From the NCBI GenBank assembly GCA_019313605.1, contig JAFDAW010000056.1, forward strand, positions 1-21,289: a stretch of 21,289 nucleotides of DNA, in the 5' to 3' direction. The translations under genes were made by a program, and so were the position numbers. The stretch comes from Deltaproteobacteria bacterium (GTDB lineage Bacteria; Myxococcota_A; UBA9160; SMWR01). Positions 1-7,773 of this stretch are shown here, piece by piece (position 1 is the stretch's first letter; each line of letters begins with the position of its first letter). The notes under the pieces were generated by a model. That model was not told the DNA's origin and did not search any database. It saw nothing but the letters and a program-made list of their open reading frames with translations.

Positions 1-169
1 ATGGTTTCTCCAAGTCACGCACGTCCGACGCATTCGGCTCCTTCGGGTCACCGTCAGAGGGCGGGCTCAAGTGAACATCGATGTTTCCGATCGACGGACC
101 GTTCGCAGGAGAGTCGCGCTGCCTTCGTCTGATCGAGCTCGGCCTTGGCCGACATTTCCCAGCCGTCAC
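1..169 (-). CDS. possible partial ORF running off the left edge
   Basis: On the minus strand a frame stays open from about position 200 to the window edge, with a GTG at 169-167 as the first usable start. It would give 56 residues continuing beyond the window. The stretch read from about 115 to 2 (containing GNIDVHLSPP and EPNASDVRDLEKP) has a protein-like composition, but I recognise no family and see no ribosome binding site. The opposite strand is also open for part of this stretch. It may be the start or middle of a gene whose body lies to the left, or chance in GC-rich DNA. Confidence 0.2.
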   Translation of the reverse strand, partial: MTAGKCRPRPSSIRRRQRDSPANGPSIGNIDVHLSPPSDGDPKEPNASDVRDLEKP

Positions 170-356
170 ACGCCAAACCGCGATTCTAGACAGGCGAGCT
201 ACTCGATTCAATCAGAAACGACCTGATTCCAGGGGCTTGTGCAGGCGATTCCAGCTGGGCGGCAATCGGACGACAGGCTGTGTGCTCTGAAGCTCCGACC
301 GATCTCCCTCCCAGCGCGGTCCGGCCACAGAACCTATCATTCGAGACTTCAAATCA
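170..356. other. no recognisable gene or signal
   Basis: Open frames here are short, overlap on both strands and carry no recognisable motif. The stretch presumably holds the promoter of the exported-protein gene that begins at 372, but I see no convincing -35/-10 pair. Confidence 0.4.
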
Positions 357-371
357 GAGGAGGTGCCCACG

Positions 372-806
372 ATGCGCACGCTCAACGTTCTCGCGGCCGT
401 CATAGCCGTCTCGTTCCTTGCAACACCCGCTCGGGCCGAGCTCACCGACTGTACGCTCGAGTTCAGCTTGTCGGGATGGTCTCTCGTCTACAAACAGATG
501 AAGGGCGAGGGGAATGTCACCTGCTCCAATGGTCGGAGCGCGGCTGTCTATGTTTCGAGCCACGGTGGCGGCTTCACGATCGGCAAGTCCGACATCGTCG
601 GAGGGAAGGGGACTTTCTCTGCCGTGAAGGACATCGGCGAAATCTTCGGTACGTACGTGCAAGCGGGCGCCAGCGCCTCGGCCCTCAAGGGCGGCCAGGC
701 GCAGGCGATGACCAAGGGCGAAATCTCACTGGCCCTTTCGGGCTCTGGGCGCGGCTGGGACGTAGGTGTCTCGATCGGCGGCTTCACGATCACGAAAAAG
801 GAATAG
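372..806 (+). CDS. small exported protein of unknown function
   Basis: This encodes 144 residues. The ATG at 372 is chosen because a near-perfect Shine-Dalgarno, GAGGAGGT at 357-364, lies 7 nt upstream; the in-frame GTG at 363 overlaps that site and is rejected. Residues 1-22 form a classical signal peptide ending ATPARA, so the product should be periplasmic or outer-membrane associated. The mature part has two cysteines (27 and 51) that could form a disulfide. It is rich in Gly, Ser and Ala, with a GGGFTIGKSDIVGGKGTFS segment and a similar GGFTITKK end, suggesting beta structure. It loosely recalls DUF1134-type exported proteins, but I cannot assign a family. It stands alone, convergent with the HupE-family gene, with an inverted repeat between them. 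Confidence 0.75.
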   Translation: MRTLNVLAAVIAVSFLATPARAELTDCTLEFSLSGWSLVYKQMKGEGNVTCSNGRSAAVYVSSHGGGFTIGKSDIVGGKGTFSAVKDIGEIFGTYVQAGASASALKGGQAQAMTKGEISLALSGSGRGWDVGVSIGGFTITKKE

Positions 807-818
807 GATGATCGTGGC

Positions 819-911
819 CGGGGACGTTGTTGAATAGTTGAATTCTCGTAGTCCGTGATGTTGCAAATCAAGCTGTTCGGAAGACAATTCAACTATTCAA
901 CAACGTCCCCG
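819..911. repeat. perfect 26-bp inverted repeat between convergent genes
   Basis: The arms at 819-844 and 886-911 are exact reverse complements around a 41-nt spacer. The outer ends read CGGGGACGTTG. The structure begins 12 bp after the stop at 806 and ends 11 bp before the HupE-family stop at 923, so it could end transcription from both sides, although no T-tract follows either arm. The length, perfection and GGGGAC tips also fit a small mobile or REP/MITE-like palindrome. A related but different copy of the tip lies at 10150-10172. Confidence 0.85.
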
Positions 912-922
912 ATTAGCTCTCT

Positions 923-1939
923 TTATTGCGGCATGAACGACATCACCCGCTGAACAGTCCAGAACGCCGCCAGGCTGCCGATGGTATAAGGCGCCACGCG
1001 CCAAGCACCCGCAGGTGCCGTCAGCGCCAACCGTTTTAGCAGCGCGATCAGGCTCAACACCACGGCGATGAATAACAGCTGCCCGGTTTCCACACCGACG
1101 TTGAACATCAACAGGGCCAGCGGTACTTCAGCCTGCGGAACGCCGATTTCGCTGAGCGCGCCCGCAAAGCCGAGGCCGTGGAACAGGCCGAACAGGAACG
1201 CGATCAGCCACGGCCAGCGCTCGGTCAGGCCCATTTGGCTGTTGTGCTTGTGGACGATCTCGGCGGCCAGGAACAGGATGCTGAGCGAGATGATGGCCTC
1301 GGTCGGTGCTGGTGGGAGATGGATCACTCCCAGTGTTGCCAGCGCCAGCGTGATGCTGTGCGCGACGGTGAACGCGGTGACCGCCTTGAGCAGTGGTCCG
1401 AAGCCATTGACGATCAACAGCAATGCCAACACGAATAACAGATGATCCACACCCTCGAGGATATGGATCGTCCCCATGAGCCAGTAGTCGCCCGCGATCT
1501 TGAGCTTCGATGCTTCGATCGGAATCGCAAATTCGGGTGAAGCCGGTCGCAGGATTGCCGAATGCTGGTTGCCGTTTTGCAGCTGGACGAGCAGCAGCAC
1601 ATCCGTCTGTACGGCCGACAGTCCTTCGATCAGAATCGTCTGACCCGTCAAGGAGTCTATGTTGTTCTTGTACGTCGAATGTTCAACGCGCGCACCCGGC
1701 ACATCCTGAACGGTGGGCGAACCCAGCAACTCCAGGCTCTCCGGCAGGCGTGGCGTAATCGACAGCACCCGGTCGCCACGCATGGGGACCTTCCAGGTGA
1801 CCACAAACAGGCCGGTTTTCTGCTCTTTGATGTCCAGCAACGCGGGGCGGATCTCGTCAGCGCTGGCCCGCAGCGCCGGGTACAGACCGACTAGCGCGAC
1901 GACCACGGACGCCAGCAAGAGAATTCTGATCAATCGCAT
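923..1939 (-). CDS. HupE/UreJ-family membrane protein
   Basis: This encodes 338 residues. A signal peptide (about residues 1-28, ending LRASA) is followed by an extracytoplasmic domain of about 120 residues and then about six hydrophobic segments. Family signatures are visible: GTIHILEGVDHLLFVLALLL, AHSITLALA, FLFGLFHGLGFAG and FNVGVETGQL, with repeated His, Asp and Glu inside membrane segments. These match the HupE/UreJ-2 family, relatives of proteins linked to nickel or cobalt uptake in hydrogenase and urease clusters; no hydrogenase or urease gene is nearby. The ATG at 1939 shares its A with the TGA of the upstream isomerase gene (TGATG), so translation is probably coupled and the GTG one codon earlier is unlikely. 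The substrate is unknown; a metal ion is an inference from the family. Confidence 0.85.
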   Translation of the reverse strand: MRLIRILLLASVVVALVGLYPALRASADEIRPALLDIKEQKTGLFVVTWKVPMRGDRVLSITPRLPESLELLGSPTVQDVPGARVEHSTYKNNIDSLTGQTILIEGLSAVQTDVLLLVQLQNGNQHSAILRPASPEFAIPIEASKLKIAGDYWLMGTIHILEGVDHLLFVLALLLIVNGFGPLLKAVTAFTVAHSITLALATLGVIHLPPAPTEAIISLSILFLAAEIVHKHNSQMGLTERWPWLIAFLFGLFHGLGFAGALSEIGVPQAEVPLALLMFNVGVETGQLLFIAVVLSLIALLKRLALTAPAGAWRVAPYTIGSLAAFWTVQRVMSFMPQ

Positions 1940-2827
1940 CACCGGGATGACTCCGGCACTACGGCCACATCATCCTGCGCGGCCGGCTCTTCGATCACGA
2001 TGGTGTAGCTGTCGCGAAGACTGGCGTAGAACTGCTCGTTGAGTTCCTCGCTTCTTTCCGAGGTCCACTCCTGCACCACTCGCTCGCGCACCTCTGCGAA
2101 GATCGGCGGAGACGGTTCACGAATGCTGCTCACGTAGACGAGGTGCGTGCCATAGCCGGACAGCACCGGCCCGTGCCATTGCCCGGGGGCGAGATCCATC
2201 AGCGACTCCGTAAAGCCACTGCCAAACAACTTCTGAATTTCGAGCGGTTCCTTTTCCGGGTAGTAGCTCTGCAACATGAAGTCATCGCCCAGCGCGCCGG
2301 CATCCTCGATCGCATCGCCGCGCGCCGTCAATGTGGCCTTGATCGCTTCGGCGTCGTCCAGTGTCGCATTGTGTCGCATTGCCGCGCTTGTCGGGGTTGA
2401 AGAAGACCTGGGTAAACGTGTAGAGCACCGGTTCCTGGTAGCGATCCTTGTTTGCGTCGAAGTACGCCACCAACTCCTCGTCGGCCGGTGGCGTCAAGGC
2501 CACCAGATCCTTGGCGAGAAATTCCAGCTTCTGCGCCAGGCGGCGGCGGATGACCTGGTCGTGCTGGTTCAGTCCCATGGTCAGCGCTTCGCGGTACAGC
2601 ACGGTCTCGCGGATGTATTGCTGGATCAAGCCGTCGAGCTCTTCAGGTGTGGGCGGCCGATTCCAGCGTTTCTGCCAGCTGGTTTGCATCCACTCGACTT
2701 CTGCTGAGCTGACAACAATGGTCTTGTCGGTCTCTTCCGGCGCCGTTTCCGCAAACGCTCCGTACAACCCATAGATCGCTGCGCCGATGAGCAGGAAGTG
2801 CAGCAGCGGCTCGCGCAAGAATCTCAA
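1939..2827 (-). pseudogene. membrane-anchored parvulin-type peptidyl-prolyl isomerase, frameshifted
   Basis: Two overlapping frames make one gene. The first (2827-2282) has an N-terminal membrane anchor (about residues 9-25), a SurA/PpiC-like helical region (PTPEELDGLIQQYIRETVLY, REALTMGLNQHD) and the start of the rotamase domain (YTFTQVFFNPDKRGNAT). The second frame (ending 1939) carries the rest (GPVLSGYGTHLVYVSSI). The break is a 10-bp tandem duplication at 2361-2380; removing one copy restores KRGNATLDDAEA and a 292-residue protein. The TTG start at 2827 is supported by GAGGAG at 2842-2837, 9 nt upstream. Intact relatives help fold exported proteins. It sits between a secreted DUF3604 protein and the HupE-family gene. 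A sequencing or assembly error could mimic the lesion. Confidence 0.85.
2361..2380. repeat. 10-bp tandem duplication causing a frameshift
   Basis: GTGTCGCATT occurs twice back to back (2361-2370 and 2371-2380) inside the isomerase gene. Ten bases shift the frame by one. The same duplication supplies an ATG at 2379 that opens the downstream frame. Confidence 0.95.
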
Positions 2828-2901
2828 CTTGAATGACTCCTCATCGCTGACGAGGCAGTACCAGGCTCACCAAGCTTAGCCCGTGCCCCGTACCGAGAGT
2901 C

Positions 2902-4878
2902 CTATTCCGACAGGTAGTTGCGGAGGCCCGGATAGGACGGAGCCTTCTTCGCAACACTCGGATCCGGGGTATACCAGATGGGCGAAGCCCAGGCCCGCTC
3001 CTGGATCGTCGCCGGGACCATGGCAGGCGGCGGGATCCCCAGCGCCTTCGCGTCATAGGTAGACCAGCGCGGTGTGGGAATCTCTAGCACCCGCACGTAG
3101 TAAACCGCATGCTGGGACGGATCGAAGTCCGGATCGGTCCAGACTGCACTCAGTTGGGTGTCGCCGATGGTGTTCGTGTAGGTCGCGTTCTTCACGTCGA
3201 CCGTATTGCCGACAGGCGGCAGCTGGCCAGCTGGAATCGTGTGATAATTCGTCGATATGTTTACACCGTCGGTGGTCACGACCCTGACGACCTCACCCTC
3301 GGGTCCCGCCGGCTTGCGTCCATCGGACCAGGCCACATCGTAGATCTGCTCCCAGGGATAGCCGTTCTTGTACCAGCCCTTGATGATCTGAATGCGGTCG
3401 AGGTTGCCGCTGTTCGGGTCTTTCAGTGCCCACACCGCGAACGTCGGCGCCTTGGCACGCTTGGGCTTCGGCGGCAGGTCAGCGCCCATCGGGACGCCGT
3501 CCGCGTAGGCCTTCTTCACGAAGTCCTTGCCCTTGACGAGATCCTCATCGTACCCCCAGCCGCCGAAGAAACGCACGCGGATCAGCGGCCCTGACGTGCC
3601 GAATGTTTCCTTGCGCTTGATGGCATCGAAAATTTCCGTCCGCGTGTTTTCGGGCGCCCAGACTCCGGTAGCACCAGGCGTGCCAAATACGATTGCCGCT
3701 TCTCCGGCGGTCTGGCCCGCCCCCGACAGACGTGCCTTCGGAGTTGCGTCGTTTATCCCGTGGACACCGGTGTAGTTGAACTCTTCGTTGTCGGAGAAAG
3801 ACGTGTGTGCATCAGCACCCGAGACGATGCCGAACTTATGGGGATTGGCGCCCAGGTGCTCCTGCCAACCGACACCGTCGATCAGAGCGTTGCGCACATA
3901 GCTGTTGTCGATTTTGCCGACGACCCCGCCCGTGCCGAGCATGTGTTTGAATCCCGTTTCGAAATCGGCGAACTCGTCGTTAGGAGACAACGCCGGGTGG
4001 GCGTCCGATTGCCCCTTGGTTTGGAGAATCTCCACTGCGACCTCGTGCTTGGCACGCCTCTCGATCCAGGCCTTGTCGATCGGTTGACCGTAGGAGTTCA
4101 CTGTCGGAAACATCAGGCCGTTGCTGACGTTCGAGTTGTGCGGGATCGCGAAGACCTCGTGGCCCGCCTTGCGCTGAACGTCCAGATAGGTCCACAGATC
4201 CTCGGCGCGGTCCGAGTCCAGCGTCGAGAAGGGCATCTCGGGGCCTGTGTCATCCCGGAAGAAGACGTTTCGATGCAGGTTCTGTCCGTAGGGGATCGAG
4301 GTCCACTCGAAGGCGATCAGGGTGGTGAACTTGCCGGGGGCGTTGTGCTTGTTGGTGTTCTTCTTTTTTGCGTCCCAGGCAGATCGCTGCAGCGCCATGT
4401 CGTCGAAACCATCGGGCGGGTGCCCCTTCTGGACGCTCGCCATAATGATTCCGAAAGCCGCATCCATATCCTCCGGCGTACCGGAGCGGATCAACTCCGC
4501 GACTTTGGTCTTGTACAACGGACTGCTCGTGTCGAGCGTCATCGGAAACAGTCCCATCATGACTGCATGATCGGTCACCGCGCACCAGTCGTAGGGTGTC
4601 TTTTTTTGCACCGTATAACCGCCGCCAGTGGACTTCTTGATGGCCTCGCCCTTGCAGAACCTGTAGGCATCGTCCTGCGAATTGCGCGTGCCCATGGCGA
4701 AAGCGTCAGGAGAATCTGCCGTATGCAGATGTTGCTCGCCGAAATAGACGTTGTTCAGCGGGTTCGGTGCGCCGGATTCGCGCCCCGATTCACCGGCGGA
4801 GTCTGCAGCCCAGACGCCGGCGGCAATCAACATCGAGGGCAATATCGACACGGTCAATGCGCCAGTCTTGCTCCTCAT
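2902..4878 (-). CDS. secreted DUF3604 protein (PHP-like metal-dependent hydrolase)
   Basis: This encodes 658 residues with a signal peptide (cleavage near residue 24-25, GVWA/ADSA), so it acts outside the cytoplasm. Metal-site motifs typical of PHP-like amidohydrolase relatives appear in order: GEQHLHT (His50, His52), AVTDHA (Asp103, His104), IPHNSN (His247) and SGADAHTSF (Asp356, His358). I assign it to DUF3604; substrates of this family are not established to my knowledge. The C-terminal third (LDRIQIIKGW, YVRVLEIPTPRWSTYDA) is beta-rich and strongly conserved with the neighbouring paralogue. The ATG at 4878 lies 6 nt after an AGGAG within a threefold 14-bp repeat. It begins 57 bp after the paralogue's stop, and the isomerase gene follows 74 bp later, so one operon is likely. 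Confidence 0.88.
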   Translation of the reverse strand: MRSKTGALTVSILPSMLIAAGVWAADSAGESGRESGAPNPLNNVYFGEQHLHTADSPDAFAMGTRNSQDDAYRFCKGEAIKKSTGGGYTVQKKTPYDWCAVTDHAVMMGLFPMTLDTSSPLYKTKVAELIRSGTPEDMDAAFGIIMASVQKGHPPDGFDDMALQRSAWDAKKKNTNKHNAPGKFTTLIAFEWTSIPYGQNLHRNVFFRDDTGPEMPFSTLDSDRAEDLWTYLDVQRKAGHEVFAIPHNSNVSNGLMFPTVNSYGQPIDKAWIERRAKHEVAVEILQTKGQSDAHPALSPNDEFADFETGFKHMLGTGGVVGKIDNSYVRNALIDGVGWQEHLGANPHKFGIVSGADAHTSFSDNEEFNYTGVHGINDATPKARLSGAGQTAGEAAIVFGTPGATGVWAPENTRTEIFDAIKRKETFGTSGPLIRVRFFGGWGYDEDLVKGKDFVKKAYADGVPMGADLPPKPKRAKAPTFAVWALKDPNSGNLDRIQIIKGWYKNGYPWEQIYDVAWSDGRKPAGPEGEVVRVVTTDGVNISTNYHTIPAGQLPPVGNTVDVKNATYTNTIGDTQLSAVWTDPDFDPSQHAVYYVRVLEIPTPRWSTYDAKALGIPPPAMVPATIQERAWASPIWYTPDPSVAKKAPSYPGLRNYLSE

Positions 4879-4908
4879 GCCTTGCTCCTCATGCCTTGCT
4901 CCTCATAG
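4867..4908 (-). repeat. three tandem 14-bp repeats carrying RBS and ATG
   Basis: Copies at 4867-4880, 4881-4894 (identical) and 4895-4908 (12 of 14 identical) each read ATGAGGAGCAAG on the minus strand. ATGs fall at 4906, 4892 and 4878. The first two open only MRSKA before a TGA that overlaps the next ATG (ATGA). The third is the DUF3604 start. Each copy supplies the AGGAG for the next start. Confidence 0.9.
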
Positions 4909-4935
4909 CGACCGTGAGGAGTAGAGCCAGACGGC

Positions 4936-6381
4936 TTACTTGCTTGCCGTCGTGGACGCCTCTGGCGAGTACCAGATCGGTGACGACCAGGCCCGTTCCT
5001 GAAGAGTCGCGGGGACACCATCGGGGATGGGGAGGCCGCTCCTCACCGAGTCATAGGTCGACCAGCGCGGCGTCGGGATCTCCAGCACGCGCACGTAGTA
5101 GACCGCAGGCTCAGTCGGGTCGAAATCAGGGTCGGTCCAGACGGCGGACAGCTGGGAGTCCCCGATATCATTGGTGTAGGTCGCCGTCTTGACATCGACC
5201 GTGTTGCCGACGGGCGGCACCTTGCCCGTCTCGGGATCGACCGCGCGACCGTCGGAGAGCGCGACCTCGTAGATCTTCTCTTCCTGGTTGTCGAAGCGTC
5301 CGCCGAGATAACCCTTGATGATCTGGATGCGATCCAGATTGCCGCTCTCGGGATCCTTCAGCGCCCAGATCGCGAACGTCGGCGCCTTCGCTCGCTTGGG
5401 CTTCGCCGGTAAGTCGCCGCCCATGGGCACACCCCCCGCGTAGGCTTTCCGGACGAAATTCTTGTCCTCGACGAGGTCACTCGAATAGCCCCAGCCACCG
5501 AAGAAGCGCAGGCGGATGAGTGTGCCCGAGGTGCCGTAGGTCTCCTTGCGCTTCATGGCGTCGAAGAGCGAGGCGCGCGTGTTCTCCTCGGCCCAGATCG
5601 CGGTCGCACCCGCCGAGCCGAGACGGGCCGGGATGTCGCCGGCCGCATCGGGTTCCGGAGACAGGCGCTTCTTGGGCGTGTCTTCCAGCGCGCCATGGGA
5701 GCCGTAAAAATCGAACTCCTCGTTGTTCGAATAACCCGAGTGGCTGTCCGCGCCGGCCACGATGCCGAACTTGTGCGGATTGACGCCGAGCTTTCGCTGC
5801 CACATCAGGCCGTCCGTCAGTGCCTGGCGGACGTAGCCGTACTTCACCTGGCTGGGATCGCCCACGTTGATCAGGTTGGGGAAGATTTCAAAATCGGCGA
5901 ACTCATCGTTCGGCGACATCATCGGATGAACCTCCGAGCTTCCCTTGGTCTGGATCATCTCGGTCAACGGCTCGTTCAGCATCCGCCGCGTCGCGTACCG
6001 GGTGTCTATCTTTTCACCGAGAAACTTGTACGGCGAGTACATCCAACCGTCCGAGACGTTGCCGTTGTGGGAAATCGCGATGCTGTCATGCCCGATGTTC
6101 CGTTGAATCTCTTGATAGGTCCAGAGATCCTCGGGATAAATGGAATCGAAGGATGAATAGGGCGCCATAGGCCCCTCGTCATCCCGGAAAAAGACGTTGC
6201 GGTGCATGTTCCGGCCGCCCGGAATCGAGGTCCATTCGAAGGCGATCAGCGTCGTGAACTTGCCCGGATCGTTGTACTGGTTAATGACCTTGACCGCCTC
6301 CTTCCAGTTCGACCTGAGCAATTCGGGAGTGACGAATTGGGGCATCGCCGTACTCGTCAGGTGTTTCCCGTCAAAAGAAGT
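4936..6381 (-). pseudogene. DUF3604 paralogue, 5' end removed at an IS junction
   Basis: From an ATG at 6345 the frame reads 469 residues closely similar to the intact DUF3604 gene next door (shared DPGKFTTLIAFEWTSIP-like, NRDRIQIIKG-like and VYYVRVLEIPTPRWSTYD segments). The frame also stays open upstream of that ATG (FDGKHLTSTA) up to about 6380, where IS sequence begins, so the ATG is not the native start. Missing are the signal peptide and the first metal motifs (HLHT and TDH), about 145 residues by comparison with the paralogue. The later motifs remain (SHNGN, GADSHSGY). The remaining fragment would lack export and two metal ligand clusters, so it is probably inactive. It also lacks a segment of about 20 residues found in the intact copy near its residue 550. 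Confidence 0.85.
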
Positions 6382-6496
6382 TGGACAACAGAGTGGTCTA
6401 ATCTAAGAGACACTTTACGGGGCCCGAGACCCTGGGGAGAGTCTCGATATGACACGAACGAAGAAGCAGTCAACAGAAGCAGCAGTAAGGGAGATT
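6382..6496 (+). mobile_element. left-end fragment of an IS3-family insertion sequence
   Basis: The sequence starts with a plausible terminal repeat (TGGACAACAGAGTGGTCTAA). It continues to a small leader with GGGGAGAG and an ATG at 6449 coding MTRTKKQSTEAAVREI, which I recognise as the first residues of IS3-family OrfA transposases. The recognisable match stops at about 6496; the fused frame then runs on to a TAG at 6554-6556 (35 residues). Everything beyond the first 16 codons, including the catalytic orfB and the right end, is missing. The fragment is flanked by two genes that both lack their 5' ends. Confidence 0.75.
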
Positions 6497-6515
6497 CTAT
6501 TCCTCGGTAGGAATC

Positions 6516-7652
6516 GTGCGAGGACTCAGCGCACTGCTTACCTTCAGACCTGGTAGTGACGAGGCGTCACGAGACGTGAATTTGGCGTTTTACGATTCGC
6601 GAGACGCCGAAAGCACGACGGTCGATGGCGTCGAGATTCCCCTCGCGGCTGATTACACCGCTCCGTTCGCCTACCTGCTCAGCAAGCTCAACCGCAACGC
6701 TCTCAATGCTGCGGACACCTTCGACCCGGAAGCGGCTCTCGTCGATACGGGTTATTCCTTGGTGGAACCCTTCGACGCTGAGCGAATCCCCTTGATTACC
6801 GTTCATGGACTCTTTTCCCATCCGTTGACCTGGGTCGATGTTCATAACGATTTGATGGCCGACCCGGTGATCCGAAAGCATTATCAGATCTGGCACTTCA
6901 ATTATCCACCGGGACTGCCCCTGCTCGAATCGGCAGAGATTTTCCGCGAAAAAACCGACGAACTCTACGCATTTTTCGACACCGACGGCAGCAACACGGC
7001 GATGAGATCGACCGTGATCTTCGCTCACAGCATGGGTGGCTTGATCGCCAAGACGGTTGTGACGAATAGTGGCAGCGAGATCGTCGAAGCGTACACAGAA
7101 GTACCGTTCGAGGAGTTGGAGATCACACCCGAAGACAAAGAGGCATTCGGGAAGATGGTGTTCTTCGAGTCGAGACCTTTCGTGAAGAGAGTTGTCTTCA
7201 TCGCCGTGCCTCATCGCGGCAGCGAAATTTCCGACAACTACATCGGGTGGGCCGGACGACTGCTGACATCCACCCCAAAAGACTACGCGGCCTTATTCGG
7301 CCGTGTCCGATCAAAGCTCTCGCCCGAACAATTGAAGCCGGGAGCAGAGAAGGCCTTTGAACAGAAAGACAACAGCATCAAGAATCTCTCCCCGAACGAC
7401 CCCACCATCAAGGCGCTCTCGGAACTCTCGATAGAAGCCGACGTTCCCTTCCACTCGATCATCGGAGACCAGGGCATCGGCAATGGCGAGGAAGGAACGG
7501 ATGGCGTGGTGACCTACAAGAGCGCTCATTTGGAAGGTGCGGAGTCAGAGTTGATCGTTCCCACGAACCACGGTGCTCACCTGCACCCGCTCGCCATCCT
7601 CGAACTAAAACGCATCCTCAAGCTCCATCTCGCTCAGTTGGGCTTGGAATAG
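6516..7652 (+). CDS. alpha/beta hydrolase (lipase/esterase-like), N-terminally truncated
   Basis: From a GTG at 6516 this gives 378 residues. The hydrolase core is present: oxyanion-region strand IPLITVHGLFSHPLTW (about 91-106), nucleophile elbow FAHSMGGL with Ser172, VVFIAVPHRGS (about 206-216) and a C-terminal histidine cluster NHGAHLHP (351-358). It resembles a group of long lipase-like proteins of Deltaproteobacteria that carry about 200 extra residues before this point, usually with a lipoprotein signal. Here the frame extends only to about 6489 (FYSSVGI) before it meets IS sequence, and there is no signal peptide. I infer that the 5' part was deleted with the IS. The core could still fold, but expression and location are doubtful. 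GTG has no clear ribosome binding site. Confidence 0.7.
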   Translation: MRGLSALLTFRPGSDEASRDVNLAFYDSRDAESTTVDGVEIPLAADYTAPFAYLLSKLNRNALNAADTFDPEAALVDTGYSLVEPFDAERIPLITVHGLFSHPLTWVDVHNDLMADPVIRKHYQIWHFNYPPGLPLLESAEIFREKTDELYAFFDTDGSNTAMRSTVIFAHSMGGLIAKTVVTNSGSEIVEAYTEVPFEELEITPEDKEAFGKMVFFESRPFVKRVVFIAVPHRGSEISDNYIGWAGRLLTSTPKDYAALFGRVRSKLSPEQLKPGAEKAFEQKDNSIKNLSPNDPTIKALSELSIEADVPFHSIIGDQGIGNGEEGTDGVVTYKSAHLEGAESELIVPTNHGAHLHPLAILELKRILKLHLAQLGLE

Positions 7653-7773
7653 TGGTGCGGATTGCCACAGTCGCGTGAATCGGGGGTAGTAACAGACGTA
7701 ATGCCATAGCCCTCGAGCGTATTGGCAGCGTCCTTCCTTGAATCCTTCCCTAAATCGAGCCATCGTCCCGAGC

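Noticed and set aside
239..811. Plus-strand open frame of 190 codons overlapping the exported-protein gene
   Set aside because: It has Arg/His/Gly-rich content without a signal peptide or ribosome binding site; the frame at 372 has both.
3760..4908. Plus-strand open frame of 382 codons
   Set aside because: It lies antisense to the DUF3604 gene, whose protein has a signal peptide and metal motifs; the plus-strand product has no recognisable features.
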